A stretch of 15,636 nucleotides of DNA, from positions 1-15,636 of the forward strand of contig CAVIWF010000056.1 of the NCBI GenBank assembly GCA_963646285.1, written 5' to 3'. This DNA is from CAKUFA01 sp963646285 (GTDB lineage Bacteria; Bacillota; Clostridia; Christensenellales; Aristaeellaceae). The translations under genes and the position numbers were made by a program. Shown in pieces: positions 1 to 7,283 of this stretch (positions within the stretch are counted from its first letter, which is position 1; each line of letters begins with the position of its first letter). The notes under the pieces are model-generated. The model saw nothing but the letters and a program-made list of their open reading frames with translations, had not been told where the DNA came from and did not search any database.

Positions 1-233
1 CTCTCTGCTTCTGGCTCCCTTGCTGCATTCCCGTACTTATTCCTGCTGCTTTTGTGCTCTTCCCATACTTATTCCTGCTGCATTTCTCATACTAACTCCC
101 ATGTCGCTTTCCACTGTGGAACTTACTTTGGGAATTTACGAAGGTGAAAAAACAAACAAAAAATGGAAATCATCGAAGCCTTTATTTGTCGTGGATTTGT
201 CACGGATTCCCGTGAAATCAGGCACCAAAAACC
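1..233. other. Non-coding lead-in, no gene recognised
   Basis: No convincing gene is visible before the first promoter. A TTG-started open frame at 20-265 has no ribosome binding site and a composition unlike a protein, and the minus-strand frame at 123-338 crosses the promoter. The stretch holds the short degenerate tandem repeat described separately, an A-rich patch near 147-165 and a tiny 5-bp hairpin at 201-214. It may be the 3' side of an intergenic region whose gene lies off the window. Confidence 0.6.
21..99. repeat. Degenerate ~32-bp tandem repeat, about 2.5 units
   Basis: Three successive blocks start with TGCTGC at about 21, 46 and 78, and each carries a C-ATACTTATTCC-like core. 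The two best copies, CCGTACTTATTCCTGCTGC at 31-49 and CCATACTTATTCCTGCTGC at 63-81, differ at one base and are 32 bp apart. The third block (78-99) is more diverged (CATACTAACTCC). No open frame runs through the units in a protein-like way on either strand. The array may continue beyond the left edge; its function is unknown. Confidence 0.6.
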
Positions 234-263
234 TTGACAATCCCGCTGCTTGCGTTCTAAAAT
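234..263 (+). promoter_or_regulatory. Sigma-A-type promoter for the prfC unit
   Basis: A perfect -35 TTGACA at 234-239 is followed by an 18-bp spacer and a -10 TAAAAT (5 of 6 consensus) at 258-263. Transcription would start near 270, leaving a 5' leader of about 190 nt before prfC, in which the small ORF at 310-414 lies. Confidence 0.7.
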
Positions 264-309
264 AAACAGTTGACTTTTCCTTTTGAAGGGATTATGAAGG
301 AGGGAGTGT

Positions 310-414
310 ATGGCGATGCTGGACAGGGTGCTGCCCATGCTTTATCGAAATATGCCTCGCATAAGACGCCGCAGGTCCCGCCCTCCTGCGCTGATGGGGA
401 CGGATTCCCTCTAA
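310..414 (+). CDS. Candidate 34-codon leader ORF upstream of prfC
   Basis: ATG at 310 is preceded by AAGGAGGG (297-304) at ideal spacing, as good a ribosome binding site as any in the window, and the frame runs to TAA at 412-414. The predicted 34-residue peptide begins MAMLDRVLPMLYRNMPR and has a basic stretch RIRRRRSRPP followed by about ten residues. It is not a family I recognise. It sits wholly inside the 5' leader of prfC, 47 nt before the prfC start, in a different reading frame. A basic run followed by Pro-Pro is the kind of sequence that can slow ribosomes, so a regulatory leader peptide is possible, but this is inference. It could equally be a chance ORF; only the strong Shine-Dalgarno argues for translation. 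Confidence 0.35.
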   Translation: MAMLDRVLPMLYRNMPRIRRRRSRPPALMGTDSL

Positions 415-461
415 CGGCTAGGAGCAACAGAACAGAATCCCTACAATTGAGGAGGATGAAT

Positions 462-2081
462 ATGCTGCCCGAACGTGATTCACAGGCTTTCCGTGATATG
501 CTCCATGAACAGGTGGAAAAGCGGAGAACCTTTGCTATTATTTCTCACCCTGACGCCGGTAAAACCACCCTGACCGAAAAGCTCCTGCTGTACGGCGGTG
601 CCATTCGCTCTGCCGGCAGTGTGAAGGCTCGCAAGAGCGACAAACATGCTACTTCCGACTGGATGGACATTGAAAAGCAGCGTGGCATTTCCGTCACCTC
701 TTCCGCCATGCAGTTTGAATATGATGGCTTCCGCATCAACATTCTGGATACCCCCGGCCACCAGGACTTCTCCGAGGATACCTACCGTGTGCTGGTGGCA
801 GCCGATGCAGCCGTGATGCTGATTGACGCAGCCAAGGGCGTGGAAGCCCAGACCATTAAGCTCTTCAAGGTCTGCCGGATGCGGAACATCCCGATTTTTA
901 CCTTTGTGAATAAAATGGATCGTGCTGCCAAGGATCCCTTTGCCCTGATGGAAGAATTGGAGCAGGTGCTGGGCATCCGCTCCTGCCCCATTAACTGGCC
1001 CATTGGCGTAGATGGAGATTTCCAGGGGGTTTACCACCGGGATACGAAAATGGTGGAGCTGTATACCGGCGGTGACCACGGCAAAAAGATGGTGGAGAAA
1101 ACCGACATTGCCGTGGATGATCCCCTGCTGGAAACCCTGCTGGACAAGCATTACCGGGATCGCCTGCAGGAGGAAATTGAGCTGCTGGACGAAGCCGGCG
1201 ATGCCTTCAATCTGGAGGCTGTGCGCCGGGGCGAACTGACGCCCATGTTCTTCGGCTCTGCTGTGACCAACTTTGGCGTGGAGCCCTTCCTGGATCGGTT
1301 CCTGCAATACACCCCGCCGCCCCTGCCCCGGCAGAGCGACGCTGGTATGATCGGTCCTGAAGAGCCTTACTTCTCCGGCTTTGTGTTTAAGATTCAGGCC
1401 AACATGAATCCTGCCCACCGTGACCGGCTGGCCTTCATGCGCATTGTCAGCGGCGCCTTTGAAAAGGGCATGGAAGTGTGGCACTCCGGCACGAACAAAA
1501 CCGTTGCCTTAAAGCAGCCCCAGCAGTTCATGGCGGACGAGCGGGAAGCGGTGGAGGAAGCCTGGGCAGGGGACATCATCGGCCTGTTCGATCCCGGCAT
1601 TTATCAGCTGGGTGATACCCTTTCCTGCGGCTCGAAGATGCACTACGAGAACATTCCCGTATTCGCTCCTGAATTCTTCAACCGGGTTCGCCCCATGGAC
1701 AGCATGAAGCGCAAGCAGTTCCAGAAGGGCATCAGCCAGCTGGCAGAGGAAGGCGCTATTCAGACCTTCATCCGCACGGAAACCGGCCGTGAAGAGTTCA
1801 TGGTAGGCGTTGTGGGTGTGCTGCAGTTTGAAGTGCTGGAACACCGGCTGAAAACAGAATATCAGACGGATATTGTGATGGAGGGTATGCCCTTCCACTT
1901 TGTCCGCTGGGTGGTGAAAACCCCGAAGGCTGTGGAGGATCTGAAGCTGACCTCCACCTCCGGCCGTGCAAAGGACAGCCGGGGCAGGGACGTGCTGCTT
2001 TTCGAAAATGAATGGAGCATTCGCCTGGCCTGTGAAAATAATGAAGGCCTTGAATTGGCGGAAACCGCCAACAGGCTGTAA
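462..2081 (+). CDS. prfC: Peptide chain release factor 3 (RF3)
   Basis: RF3 is the cytoplasmic GTPase that removes RF1 or RF2 from the ribosome after peptide release. The 539-residue product has the RF3-type P-loop SHPDAGKTT (residues 28-36), the switch region around ASDWMDIEKQRGISVTSS-like residues 63-81, G3 DTPGH (96-100) and G4 NKMD (150-153). Domain II and the RF3 C-terminal domain follow, and the length matches the family (about 525-540). The start at 462 is chosen because GGAGG (451-455) sits 6 nt upstream. An in-frame ATG at 456 is too close to that site, and the longer in-frame extension from 294 has no homologous counterpart in RF3. The gene opens an operon: typA follows after 41 bp with no terminator. 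SHPDAGKTT rather than AHVDHGKT distinguishes it from EF-G and TypA. Confidence 0.97.
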   Translation: MLPERDSQAFRDMLHEQVEKRRTFAIISHPDAGKTTLTEKLLLYGGAIRSAGSVKARKSDKHATSDWMDIEKQRGISVTSSAMQFEYDGFRINILDTPGHQDFSEDTYRVLVAADAAVMLIDAAKGVEAQTIKLFKVCRMRNIPIFTFVNKMDRAAKDPFALMEELEQVLGIRSCPINWPIGVDGDFQGVYHRDTKMVELYTGGDHGKKMVEKTDIAVDDPLLETLLDKHYRDRLQEEIELLDEAGDAFNLEAVRRGELTPMFFGSAVTNFGVEPFLDRFLQYTPPPLPRQSDAGMIGPEEPYFSGFVFKIQANMNPAHRDRLAFMRIVSGAFEKGMEVWHSGTNKTVALKQPQQFMADEREAVEEAWAGDIIGLFDPGIYQLGDTLSCGSKMHYENIPVFAPEFFNRVRPMDSMKRKQFQKGISQLAEEGAIQTFIRTETGREEFMVGVVGVLQFEVLEHRLKTEYQTDIVMEGMPFHFVRWVVKTPKAVEDLKLTSTSGRAKDSRGRDVLLFENEWSIRLACENNEGLELAETANRL

Positions 2082-2122
2082 GCAAATCTGCGACCGTAAC
2101 ATTCTGGAGGTTTAGTAAGAAC

Positions 2123-3946
2123 ATGATTCGTGATGATATTCGCAACATTGCTATTATTGCCCACGTTGACCACGGCAAGACCACCCTGGTGGATCAGATG
2201 CTGAAGCAGGGCGGCGTGTACCGTGAGAACCAGCAGACGGTGGATCGGGTAATGGACTCCAACGACATCGAGCGGGAGCGTGGCATTACCATTCTGTCCA
2301 AGAACACCGCTGTCCACTATCAGGGACACAAGATCAACATCGTTGACACCCCCGGCCACGCAGACTTCGGCGGCGAAGTGGAACGTGTGCTGAAGATGGT
2401 AGACGGCGTGCTGCTGCTGGTGGACAGCTTTGAAGGTCCCATGCCCCAGACTCGTTTCGTGCTGAAGAAGGCACTGGATCTGAAGCTAAAGGTGCTGATC
2501 GTTATCAACAAGATCGACCGCCCCGATGCCCGGTGCGAAGAGGTGGTAGGCGAAATTCTGGATCTGCTCATTGATCTGGAAGCTGATGAAAGCACCATTG
2601 AGAATCCCATCCTCTACGTCAGTGCCCGGAAGGGTACCGCCACCCTGGACATGGAACAGCCCGGCACGGATCTCCGTCCCCTGTTTGATGCCATCCTGAA
2701 GTACATCCCCGCCCCCGAAGGCGATCCCGACGGTCCTGCACAGGTGCTGATCTCCACCATTGACTACAGCGAGTATGTAGGCCGTATCGGCGTGGGACGC
2801 ATTACCCGGGGCAGCTTCAAGTCCGGCATGAGCGTGGTGCACACCAATCTGGAAACCGGCGTGACCAGCCCCCTGTGGCGGCTCAGCGGCCTGTTCCAGT
2901 ACGATGGGCTGAAGCGGGTGCCTGCCGAGTCCGTCAGCATGGGCGACATTGTGGCACTGTGCGGCATGGAGGACATCTCCATTGGCGACACGGTGTGCGA
3001 TCCTGCCAACCCTGAAGGCCTGCCCTTCGTGAAGATTTCTGAGCCTACGGTGAGCATGACCTTCCGTGTGAACGACAGCCCCTTTGCCGGCCGTGAAGGC
3101 ACCTATGTGACCAGCCGTCACCTCCGTGCCCGGCTGATGCGTGAATTGCAGACGGACGTGAGCCTGCGTGTGAACGATACGGACTCCACCGATGCCTTCG
3201 AGGTGTGCGGCCGCGGTGAACTGCATCTGTCCATCCTGATTGAAAACATGCGCCGTCAGGGCTACGAGTTTGCTGTCAGCAAGCCTCAGGTGATTTACAA
3301 GGTGATTGACGGCGTGAAGTGCGAGCCTATTGAACGGCTGGTGGTGGATACGCCTCAGGCCAGTGCCGGCGCCGTGATCGAAAAGATCGGCCGCCGCCGT
3401 GGCACGCTGGAGCACATGAGTGGTCTGGATCGGGTTCGGTTGGAGTTCCTGGTGCCTTCCCGTGGCCTGTTTGGCTACCGCAGTGAATTCATGACGGATA
3501 CCCGTGGCGAGGGCATCATGTCCGCCACCTTCGAGCGGTATGAGCCTATGAAGGGCGATATTCCCCACCGGAACGTGGGCGCACTGGTGGCACATGAAAC
3601 TGGCGTCAGCACCTCCTACGGCCTGTTCTATGCCCAGGAGCGCGGCACCCTGTTCATCGGTGCTCAGCAGAATGTTTATGAAGGTATGATCGTTGGTCAG
3701 AACGCCCGCCCGGACGATCTGGTGGTGAACGTGTGCAAGCAGAAGCATGTGACCAACATGCGTAACGCTTCCGCTTCCGAAGATGCCATGCGGCTGATTT
3801 CCGTGCATCCCATGACCTTGGAAGAGTGCATGGAATTCATTGACGATGATGAGCTGCTGGAAATCACCCCCAAGACGCTGCGCATGCGGAAGAAGATCCT
3901 TTCTGCCGGTGATCGTGCCCGTCAATGGCGGTACAACAACAACTAA
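2123..3946 (+). CDS. typA: Ribosome-associated translational GTPase TypA/BipA
   Basis: TypA/BipA is an EF-G-like GTPase that binds the ribosome and aids 50S assembly and growth under stress or at low temperature. The 607-residue product has the usual family length. It shows G1 AHVDHGKTT (13-21), switch I DSNDIERERGITI (45-57), G3 DTPGH (75-79) and G4 NKID (129-132). The domain III/V region and the family-specific C-terminal domain follow, including SRGLFGYRSEF and the TGVSTSYGLFYAQERG-type segment, and it ends RQWRYNNN. ATG at 2123 follows GGAGG (2106-2110) at 12 nt, slightly long but with no better start. It is co-transcribed with prfC upstream (41-bp gap), and 48 bp separate it from the membrane-protein gene, again with no terminator. 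Confidence 0.97.
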   Translation: MIRDDIRNIAIIAHVDHGKTTLVDQMLKQGGVYRENQQTVDRVMDSNDIERERGITILSKNTAVHYQGHKINIVDTPGHADFGGEVERVLKMVDGVLLLVDSFEGPMPQTRFVLKKALDLKLKVLIVINKIDRPDARCEEVVGEILDLLIDLEADESTIENPILYVSARKGTATLDMEQPGTDLRPLFDAILKYIPAPEGDPDGPAQVLISTIDYSEYVGRIGVGRITRGSFKSGMSVVHTNLETGVTSPLWRLSGLFQYDGLKRVPAESVSMGDIVALCGMEDISIGDTVCDPANPEGLPFVKISEPTVSMTFRVNDSPFAGREGTYVTSRHLRARLMRELQTDVSLRVNDTDSTDAFEVCGRGELHLSILIENMRRQGYEFAVSKPQVIYKVIDGVKCEPIERLVVDTPQASAGAVIEKIGRRRGTLEHMSGLDRVRLEFLVPSRGLFGYRSEFMTDTRGEGIMSATFERYEPMKGDIPHRNVGALVAHETGVSTSYGLFYAQERGTLFIGAQQNVYEGMIVGQNARPDDLVVNVCKQKHVTNMRNASASEDAMRLISVHPMTLEECMEFIDDDELLEITPKTLRMRKKILSAGDRARQWRYNNN

Positions 3947-3994
3947 GCTACGGATGGATGCTTGCGTGCCCTGGTCAGGAAAGGAGTTTTGCCC

Positions 3995-4657
3995 ATGTCG
4001 CCGGTCTTTTCTCCCGCACAAGCGAGAATGCACCTATGCCTGAATGTGCTGACGATTTTGCTGGGCATAACGGCCTTCCTGTACAAGGCCAATTATGAGG
4101 GAAGTGCTGTTTCCTGCCTGCGGGAAATGACCTGCGACGGCACCCTGTTTGCGGTGCTTGTGGCGGCCATCATTTCCGTGCAGCGGATGCTGGAGCTGGT
4201 GAAGGGGAAGAGCCTGCCGTCTCGGGTGTGCTACTTCCTCCACTTGTCCTCTGCCGTGACGGAGGCGCTGATCCTCATGGTGGTGCTCATCGGCCTCCTT
4301 CCTTTCGTCAAGGATAAGCCTGTCTTTGCCCGGTATGACATGATCAACATGCATGTCATCGTTCCCCTCATTACCATGTTCACTTTTGTACGGTATGCCT
4401 GCTATCCTGACGAGCTGAAGCCTCGGGATCGGCTGAATGGGTTGATTTTCATCATTCTCTATGCGGTGACCATGATCACGCTGATTCTGCTGAACGTGGT
4501 GCCGGAGGAGAAGATTCCCTATTCCTTCCTGAACGTACGCAAGGCAGCTACCTGGTACCTGATTGTTGCAGGCCTTGCAGCGGCAACCATCAGCATGTTC
4601 TTTTCTACCTTGCTGACGGATTTGAACCAACGCAGGCACCGCACCATGGAAGCATAA
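3995..4657 (+). CDS. Six-helix membrane protein, Pr6Pr / FAR-17a-AIG1-like (tentative)
   Basis: The 220-residue product is hydrophobic, with six likely membrane helices at about 14-31, 49-68, 81-104, 116-137, 147-169 and 185-208. A short basic tail ends it (NQRRHR). Helix spacing, the motif NMHVIVPL (H120) in helix 4 and IPYSFLNV before the last helix recall bacterial Pr6Pr-type proteins, which share an N..H..VP motif and a YPYPFLDV-like loop. That family is distantly related to eukaryotic AIG1/ADTRP hydrolases. This is recalled similarity, not a search result. ATG 3995 is chosen over an upstream TTG (3962) because AAAGGAG lies at 3980-3986, about 8 nt upstream. It is the last gene of the prfC-typA unit and is followed within 7 nt by the terminator. 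Its biochemical role is unknown. Confidence 0.75.
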   Translation: MSPVFSPAQARMHLCLNVLTILLGITAFLYKANYEGSAVSCLREMTCDGTLFAVLVAAIISVQRMLELVKGKSLPSRVCYFLHLSSAVTEALILMVVLIGLLPFVKDKPVFARYDMINMHVIVPLITMFTFVRYACYPDELKPRDRLNGLIFIILYAVTMITLILLNVVPEEKIPYSFLNVRKAATWYLIVAGLAAATISMFFSTLLTDLNQRRHRTMEA

Positions 4658-4663
4658 GGAAAC

Positions 4664-4710
4664 AACGCCCGGCACTTCGAGCAGTTACTCGGAATGCCGG
4701 GCGTTTTTGT
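4664..4710 (+). terminator. Intrinsic terminator of the prfC-typA unit
   Basis: AACGCCCGGCA (4664-4674) pairs with TGCCGGGCGTT (4696-4706). The pairing extends inward imperfectly through TTCGAG/CTCGGA, and TTTTT follows at 4704-4708. It lies a few bases after the membrane-protein stop. Confidence 0.9.
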
Positions 4711-4730
4711 CTGTTTGAACCATTTGGGGT

Positions 4731-4766
4731 AAAAGAAAACCCTTGCACCTGTTACAGTACAAGGGC
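4731..4766 (-). terminator. Terminator for the tRNA-Ser gene (possibly bidirectional)
   Basis: CCCTTGCACCTG (4740-4751) pairs imperfectly with CAGTACAAGGG (4755-4765). Read on the minus strand, the hairpin is followed by a U-rich tract (TTTTCTTTT, 4731-4739). On the + strand T6 at 4767-4772 follows, so it could also stop read-through from the left. It lies 11 nt beyond the tRNA 3' end. Confidence 0.75.
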
Positions 4767-4776
4767 TTTTTTCATG

Positions 4777-4865
4777 CGGAGAAGCCGGGATTTGAACCCG
4801 GGCTGCGCTTATCGCACACTACTCCCTTAGCAGGGGAGCCCCTTCGGCCTCTTGGGTACTTCTCC
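4777..4865 (-). tRNA. tRNA-Ser (anticodon GCU)
   Basis: Read on the minus strand, the acceptor stem GGAGAAG pairs with CTTCTCC (4778-4784 on + in complement), with discriminator G at 4777. The anticodon arm is CTCCC-CTGCTAA-GGGAG, giving anticodon GCT for AGC/AGU codons. A long variable arm follows, as required for class II serine tRNAs, then a T arm with GGTTCAAATCC. The length is 89 nt. The 3' CCA is not encoded (GCAT follows), so it must be added after transcription. It has its own promoter and terminator. Confidence 0.95.
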
Positions 4866-4910
4866 ATGTCAAGTGAAAGTGACAATGCTGTCATATTCAG
4901 TTACTAGGCT

Positions 4911-4939
4911 AGTATAGCACGAAAAGGGAATGTGGTCAA
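4911..4939 (-). promoter_or_regulatory. Promoter of tRNA-Ser
   Basis: On the minus strand TTGACC (4939-4934) and TATACT (4916-4911) are separated by exactly 17 bp. Both match the consensus at 5 of 6 positions. Transcription would begin near 4904, giving a leader of about 39 nt before the tRNA. Within that leader TGACA (4880-4884) and TGTCA (4889-4893) can form a small hairpin. Confidence 0.8.
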
Positions 4940-5021
4940 GATGTAATTTTTGACAACGCATCGTATTTGTTTTCTCTCTGCATGAAGCCTTGCATTTTTC
5001 TGCAATTTTCTTCATCCGCCC

Positions 5022-5050
5022 TTGCAAAAAGGAAATGCTTCCTTTATAAT
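5022..5050 (+). promoter_or_regulatory. Promoter of the rpiR-like unit
   Basis: TTGCAA (5022-5027) and a perfect TATAAT (5045-5050) are 17 bp apart. The start point would be near 5057, about 78 nt before the chosen start codon. This promoter and the tRNA-Ser promoter fire divergently. Confidence 0.75.
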
Positions 5051-5063
5051 GAGTAAGGTTTGC

Positions 5064-5106
5064 GCATCGGCGGTTGGCCGGTGCTTCCGTGGCGATTGCA
5101 TCGCCA
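5064..5106 (+). promoter_or_regulatory. Two tandem hairpins/dyads in the 5' UTR of the RpiR-family gene
   Basis: GCATCGGC (5064-5071) pairs with GCCGGTGC (5077-5084) over 8 bp with one G-U pair and a 5-nt loop. TGGCGAT (5090-5096) pairs perfectly with ATCGCCA (5100-5106) around a TGC loop. They lie between the predicted transcription start and the ribosome binding site. They could be operator dyads for autoregulation or RNA structures; the sequence alone does not decide. Confidence 0.5.
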
Positions 5107-5134
5107 TGAATGTGTGAAAGAAGGTACACCTGCC

Positions 5135-6007
5135 ATGCAGGATATGCAAGATGTTATCGATCGGCTGAATCACTCCGGCAAGCGCCTGAGCAAAGGCCAT
5201 CGCCGCATCGCACAATATATTGTGGATCATTATGACAAGGCGGTCTTTATGACGGCCAGCCGCCTGGGGGAAAGTGTCGGCGTCAGCGAGTCCACGGTGG
5301 TCAGGTTTGCATCGGCACTGGGGTATGAAGGCTATCCCCAACTGCAGCGAGCCTTGCAGGAATTGGTGAGCCACCGGCTGACCGCCAATCAGCGGTTCGA
5401 AATGGCTACGGACATCCGCCCGGACGCTGCCCTGAGCACTGTGCTGAAAAGCGACATCCAGAACCTTCGGGAAACCATGGAGGAAATGGATCAGAAGGCT
5501 TTCCAGCAGGTGGTGGATCGGCTCCTGAATGCCAAGCATATTTATGTGATGGGTATGCGCTCCGCTGCGCCTCTGGCACAGTTCATGAGCTATTATCTGA
5601 ATTATATTTTCGATGGTGTGCATCTGGTAGCTTCCTCGGTAGCCGATGTTTATGAGGAAATTGCCCGCATTGAATCCGACGATGTGCTGGTGGGCATCAG
5701 CTTTCCCCGGTATTCCACCCGGACGCTGGAAGCCATGCGCTTTGCCAAAAGGCATAATGCCCAGGTGGTGGCGCTGACCGATGGTCCCATGTCTCCCCTG
5801 AATGAAATTGCAGACGTTTGCCTGACAGCCCGCACGGATATGGCTTCCTTTGTGGACTCTCTGGCTGCGCCCCTGAGCGTCATCAACGCCCTGCTGGTGG
5901 CGCTGGGCCTTCACCGCAAGGAGGAGCTGAGCCAGCACTTCCACCAGTTGGAAGGCATTTGGGATACCTATTCGATTTATCTGGAAGAGGAAAATGCCCA
6001 TGACTGA
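5135..6007 (+). CDS. RpiR-family (HTH-SIS) transcriptional regulator
   Basis: The 290-residue product has the two-domain layout of MurR/RpiR regulators. The N-terminal HTH_6 domain (1-75) contains LSKGHRRIAQYIVDHYDKAVFMT-type helices and the recognition segment SESTVVRFASALGYEGYP (51-68). A SIS domain (about 130-265) that normally binds a phosphosugar follows, starting KHIYVMGMRSA (134-144). ATG 5135 is preferred to a TTG at 5060 because AAGAAGG (5118-5124) precedes it and RpiR proteins begin about ten residues before this helix; 5144 is an alternative. The gene overlaps the flavoprotein gene by 8 nt, so the two are translationally coupled. No sugar-catabolic gene is adjacent, so the effector cannot be inferred from context. 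Confidence 0.9.
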   Translation: MQDMQDVIDRLNHSGKRLSKGHRRIAQYIVDHYDKAVFMTASRLGESVGVSESTVVRFASALGYEGYPQLQRALQELVSHRLTANQRFEMATDIRPDAALSTVLKSDIQNLRETMEEMDQKAFQQVVDRLLNAKHIYVMGMRSAAPLAQFMSYYLNYIFDGVHLVASSVADVYEEIARIESDDVLVGISFPRYSTRTLEAMRFAKRHNAQVVALTDGPMSPLNEIADVCLTARTDMASFVDSLAAPLSVINALLVALGLHRKEELSQHFHQLEGIWDTYSIYLEEENAHD

Positions 6008-7247
6008 GGTGATTGTCATCGGGGGCGGTGCTGCCGGTATGATGGCGGCACTGCAGTGCGCCCGGATGGGCGGCAGGGTGACCCTGCTGGAAGGCAATGA
6101 AAAGCTGGGCAAGAAGGTTTACATCACCGGCAAGGGACGGTGCAACCTGACCAACGACTGCACCTTGGATGAATTCATGCAGCAGGTTGCCCATAATCCC
6201 CGCTTTCTCTACAGTGCGCTGAACGCTTTTACGCCGCAGGATATGATGTCCCTCCTGGAGGAAAACGGCTGTCCCGTGGTGGTGCAGCGGGGACGGCGTG
6301 TTTTCCCTGCCACGGAAAAGGCCAGCGACGTGACCCGCACCCTGACCCGGCTGATGCAGCAGGCTGGGGTCAACATTCGGCTGAACACCAAAGTGCAGGA
6401 TATACTTGTGGAAGATGGTCAGGCGCAGGGGGTCGTTACCCGGCAGGGGGAGCGGCTGACTGCCGGTCAGGTGATTCTGGCCACAGGGGGACAAAGCTAC
6501 CCCGTCACAGGCTCGGACGGGGACGGCTACCGCCTGGCGGAAAAGCTGGGACATACGGTGCTGCCCCCTACGCCAGTGCTTTCTGCACTGGTCAGCGATG
6601 CCCAGTGGGTGCGCCGCCTGCAGGGACTAAGCTTGAAGAATGTGACCCTGACCCTGCAAAGCGGAAAAAAACGGCTTTACCGGGAACAGGGGGAAATGCT
6701 GTTTACCCACTTTGGCATTTCCGGTCCCCTGGTGCTGGAAATGAGTTGCCACCTGCCGGAAAAGCTGGCAGAGGCACGGGTGGAGCTGAACTTGAAGCCT
6801 GCCCTGACGCCGGAGCAGCTGGATGCCCGGCTCCAGCGGGAGTTTGCAGCCCAGCATCGGAAGCAGCTGCGGAATGTGCTTCCCTCCCTTCTGCCCGGCA
6901 GACTGGCGGAGGAGTTCCCTGCCCTTGCGGGGGTGAATGGCGAGGCGGTGTGCGGTCAAATCACCAAGGAAGACCGGGAGAAGATCCTGCATACCCTGCA
7001 ATGCCTGGTCATTCCCCTTACGGGACTTCGGCCACTGGCGGAAGCCATTGTGACCCGAGGCGGCGTTTCTGTCCGGGAGGTTTCCCCTTCCACCATGGAA
7101 AGTAAGCTGATTCGTGGTCTCTATTTTGCAGGGGAACTGCTGGATGTGGATGCCCATACCGGCGGCTACAACCTGCAAATTGCCTGGAGCACCGGCGCAG
7201 CAGCCGGACGGGCTGCCGCAGAAGCTTCCATGGCGCAGGCAAATTGA
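6000..7247 (+). CDS. NAD(P)/FAD-dependent oxidoreductase, HI0933/YhiN (BaiN/RdsA-type) family
   Basis: This is a flavoprotein of the HI0933-like family, annotated in databases as aminoacetone oxidase-like or BaiN/RdsA-type; the true substrate of most members is unknown. The 415-residue product has the Rossmann FAD motif VIGGGAAGMMAA (6-17), the family signature GKGRCNLTN (44-52), a mid-protein ATGGQSYP, GEMLFTHFGISGP, and a C-terminal FAD segment FAGELLDVDAHTGGYNLQ (about 376-393). Length and motif order match the family. ATG 6000 is chosen over ATG 5994 because AGAGG (5986-5990) is 9 nt from 6000 but only 3 nt from 5994. It overlaps the upstream regulator by 8 nt and lies 36 bp before the exonuclease gene in the same unit. 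Confidence 0.93.
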   Translation: MTEVIVIGGGAAGMMAALQCARMGGRVTLLEGNEKLGKKVYITGKGRCNLTNDCTLDEFMQQVAHNPRFLYSALNAFTPQDMMSLLEENGCPVVVQRGRRVFPATEKASDVTRTLTRLMQQAGVNIRLNTKVQDILVEDGQAQGVVTRQGERLTAGQVILATGGQSYPVTGSDGDGYRLAEKLGHTVLPPTPVLSALVSDAQWVRRLQGLSLKNVTLTLQSGKKRLYREQGEMLFTHFGISGPLVLEMSCHLPEKLAEARVELNLKPALTPEQLDARLQREFAAQHRKQLRNVLPSLLPGRLAEEFPALAGVNGEAVCGQITKEDREKILHTLQCLVIPLTGLRPLAEAIVTRGGVSVREVSPSTMESKLIRGLYFAGELLDVDAHTGGYNLQIAWSTGAAAGRAAAEASMAQAN

Positions 7248-7283
7248 TGAACGGAATCCTTTGAAATATGAGGTGTATCTTTC

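Noticed and set aside
201..214. Small hairpin CACGG-ATTC-CCGTG before the prfC promoter
   Set aside because: Only 5 bp and no T-run follows, so not a credible terminator.
20..265. 81-codon TTG-started frame on + strand
   Set aside because: It lies over the tandem repeat and the promoter, has no ribosome site and no recognisable protein features.
270..461. N-terminal extension of RF3 by about 60 residues in the same open frame
   Set aside because: RF3 proteins start roughly 20-30 residues before the P-loop, the extension is low in protein-like character, and a clear ribosome site (451-455) marks the start at 462.
2486..4033. Long minus-strand frame (515 codons) opposite typA; similar frames opposite prfC (480-1484), the flavoprotein/exonuclease pair (6627-8252), gpmI (10816-12360) and hsdM (12627-14315)
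   Set aside because: Each is antisense to a gene of certain identity, is rich in His/Gln/Gly as expected from complementing GC-rich codons, and has no ribosome site or family match.
4777..4865. tRNA-Ser as an integration site for a mobile element
   Set aside because: No integrase, no repeat of the tRNA 3' end and only housekeeping genes on both sides within the window.
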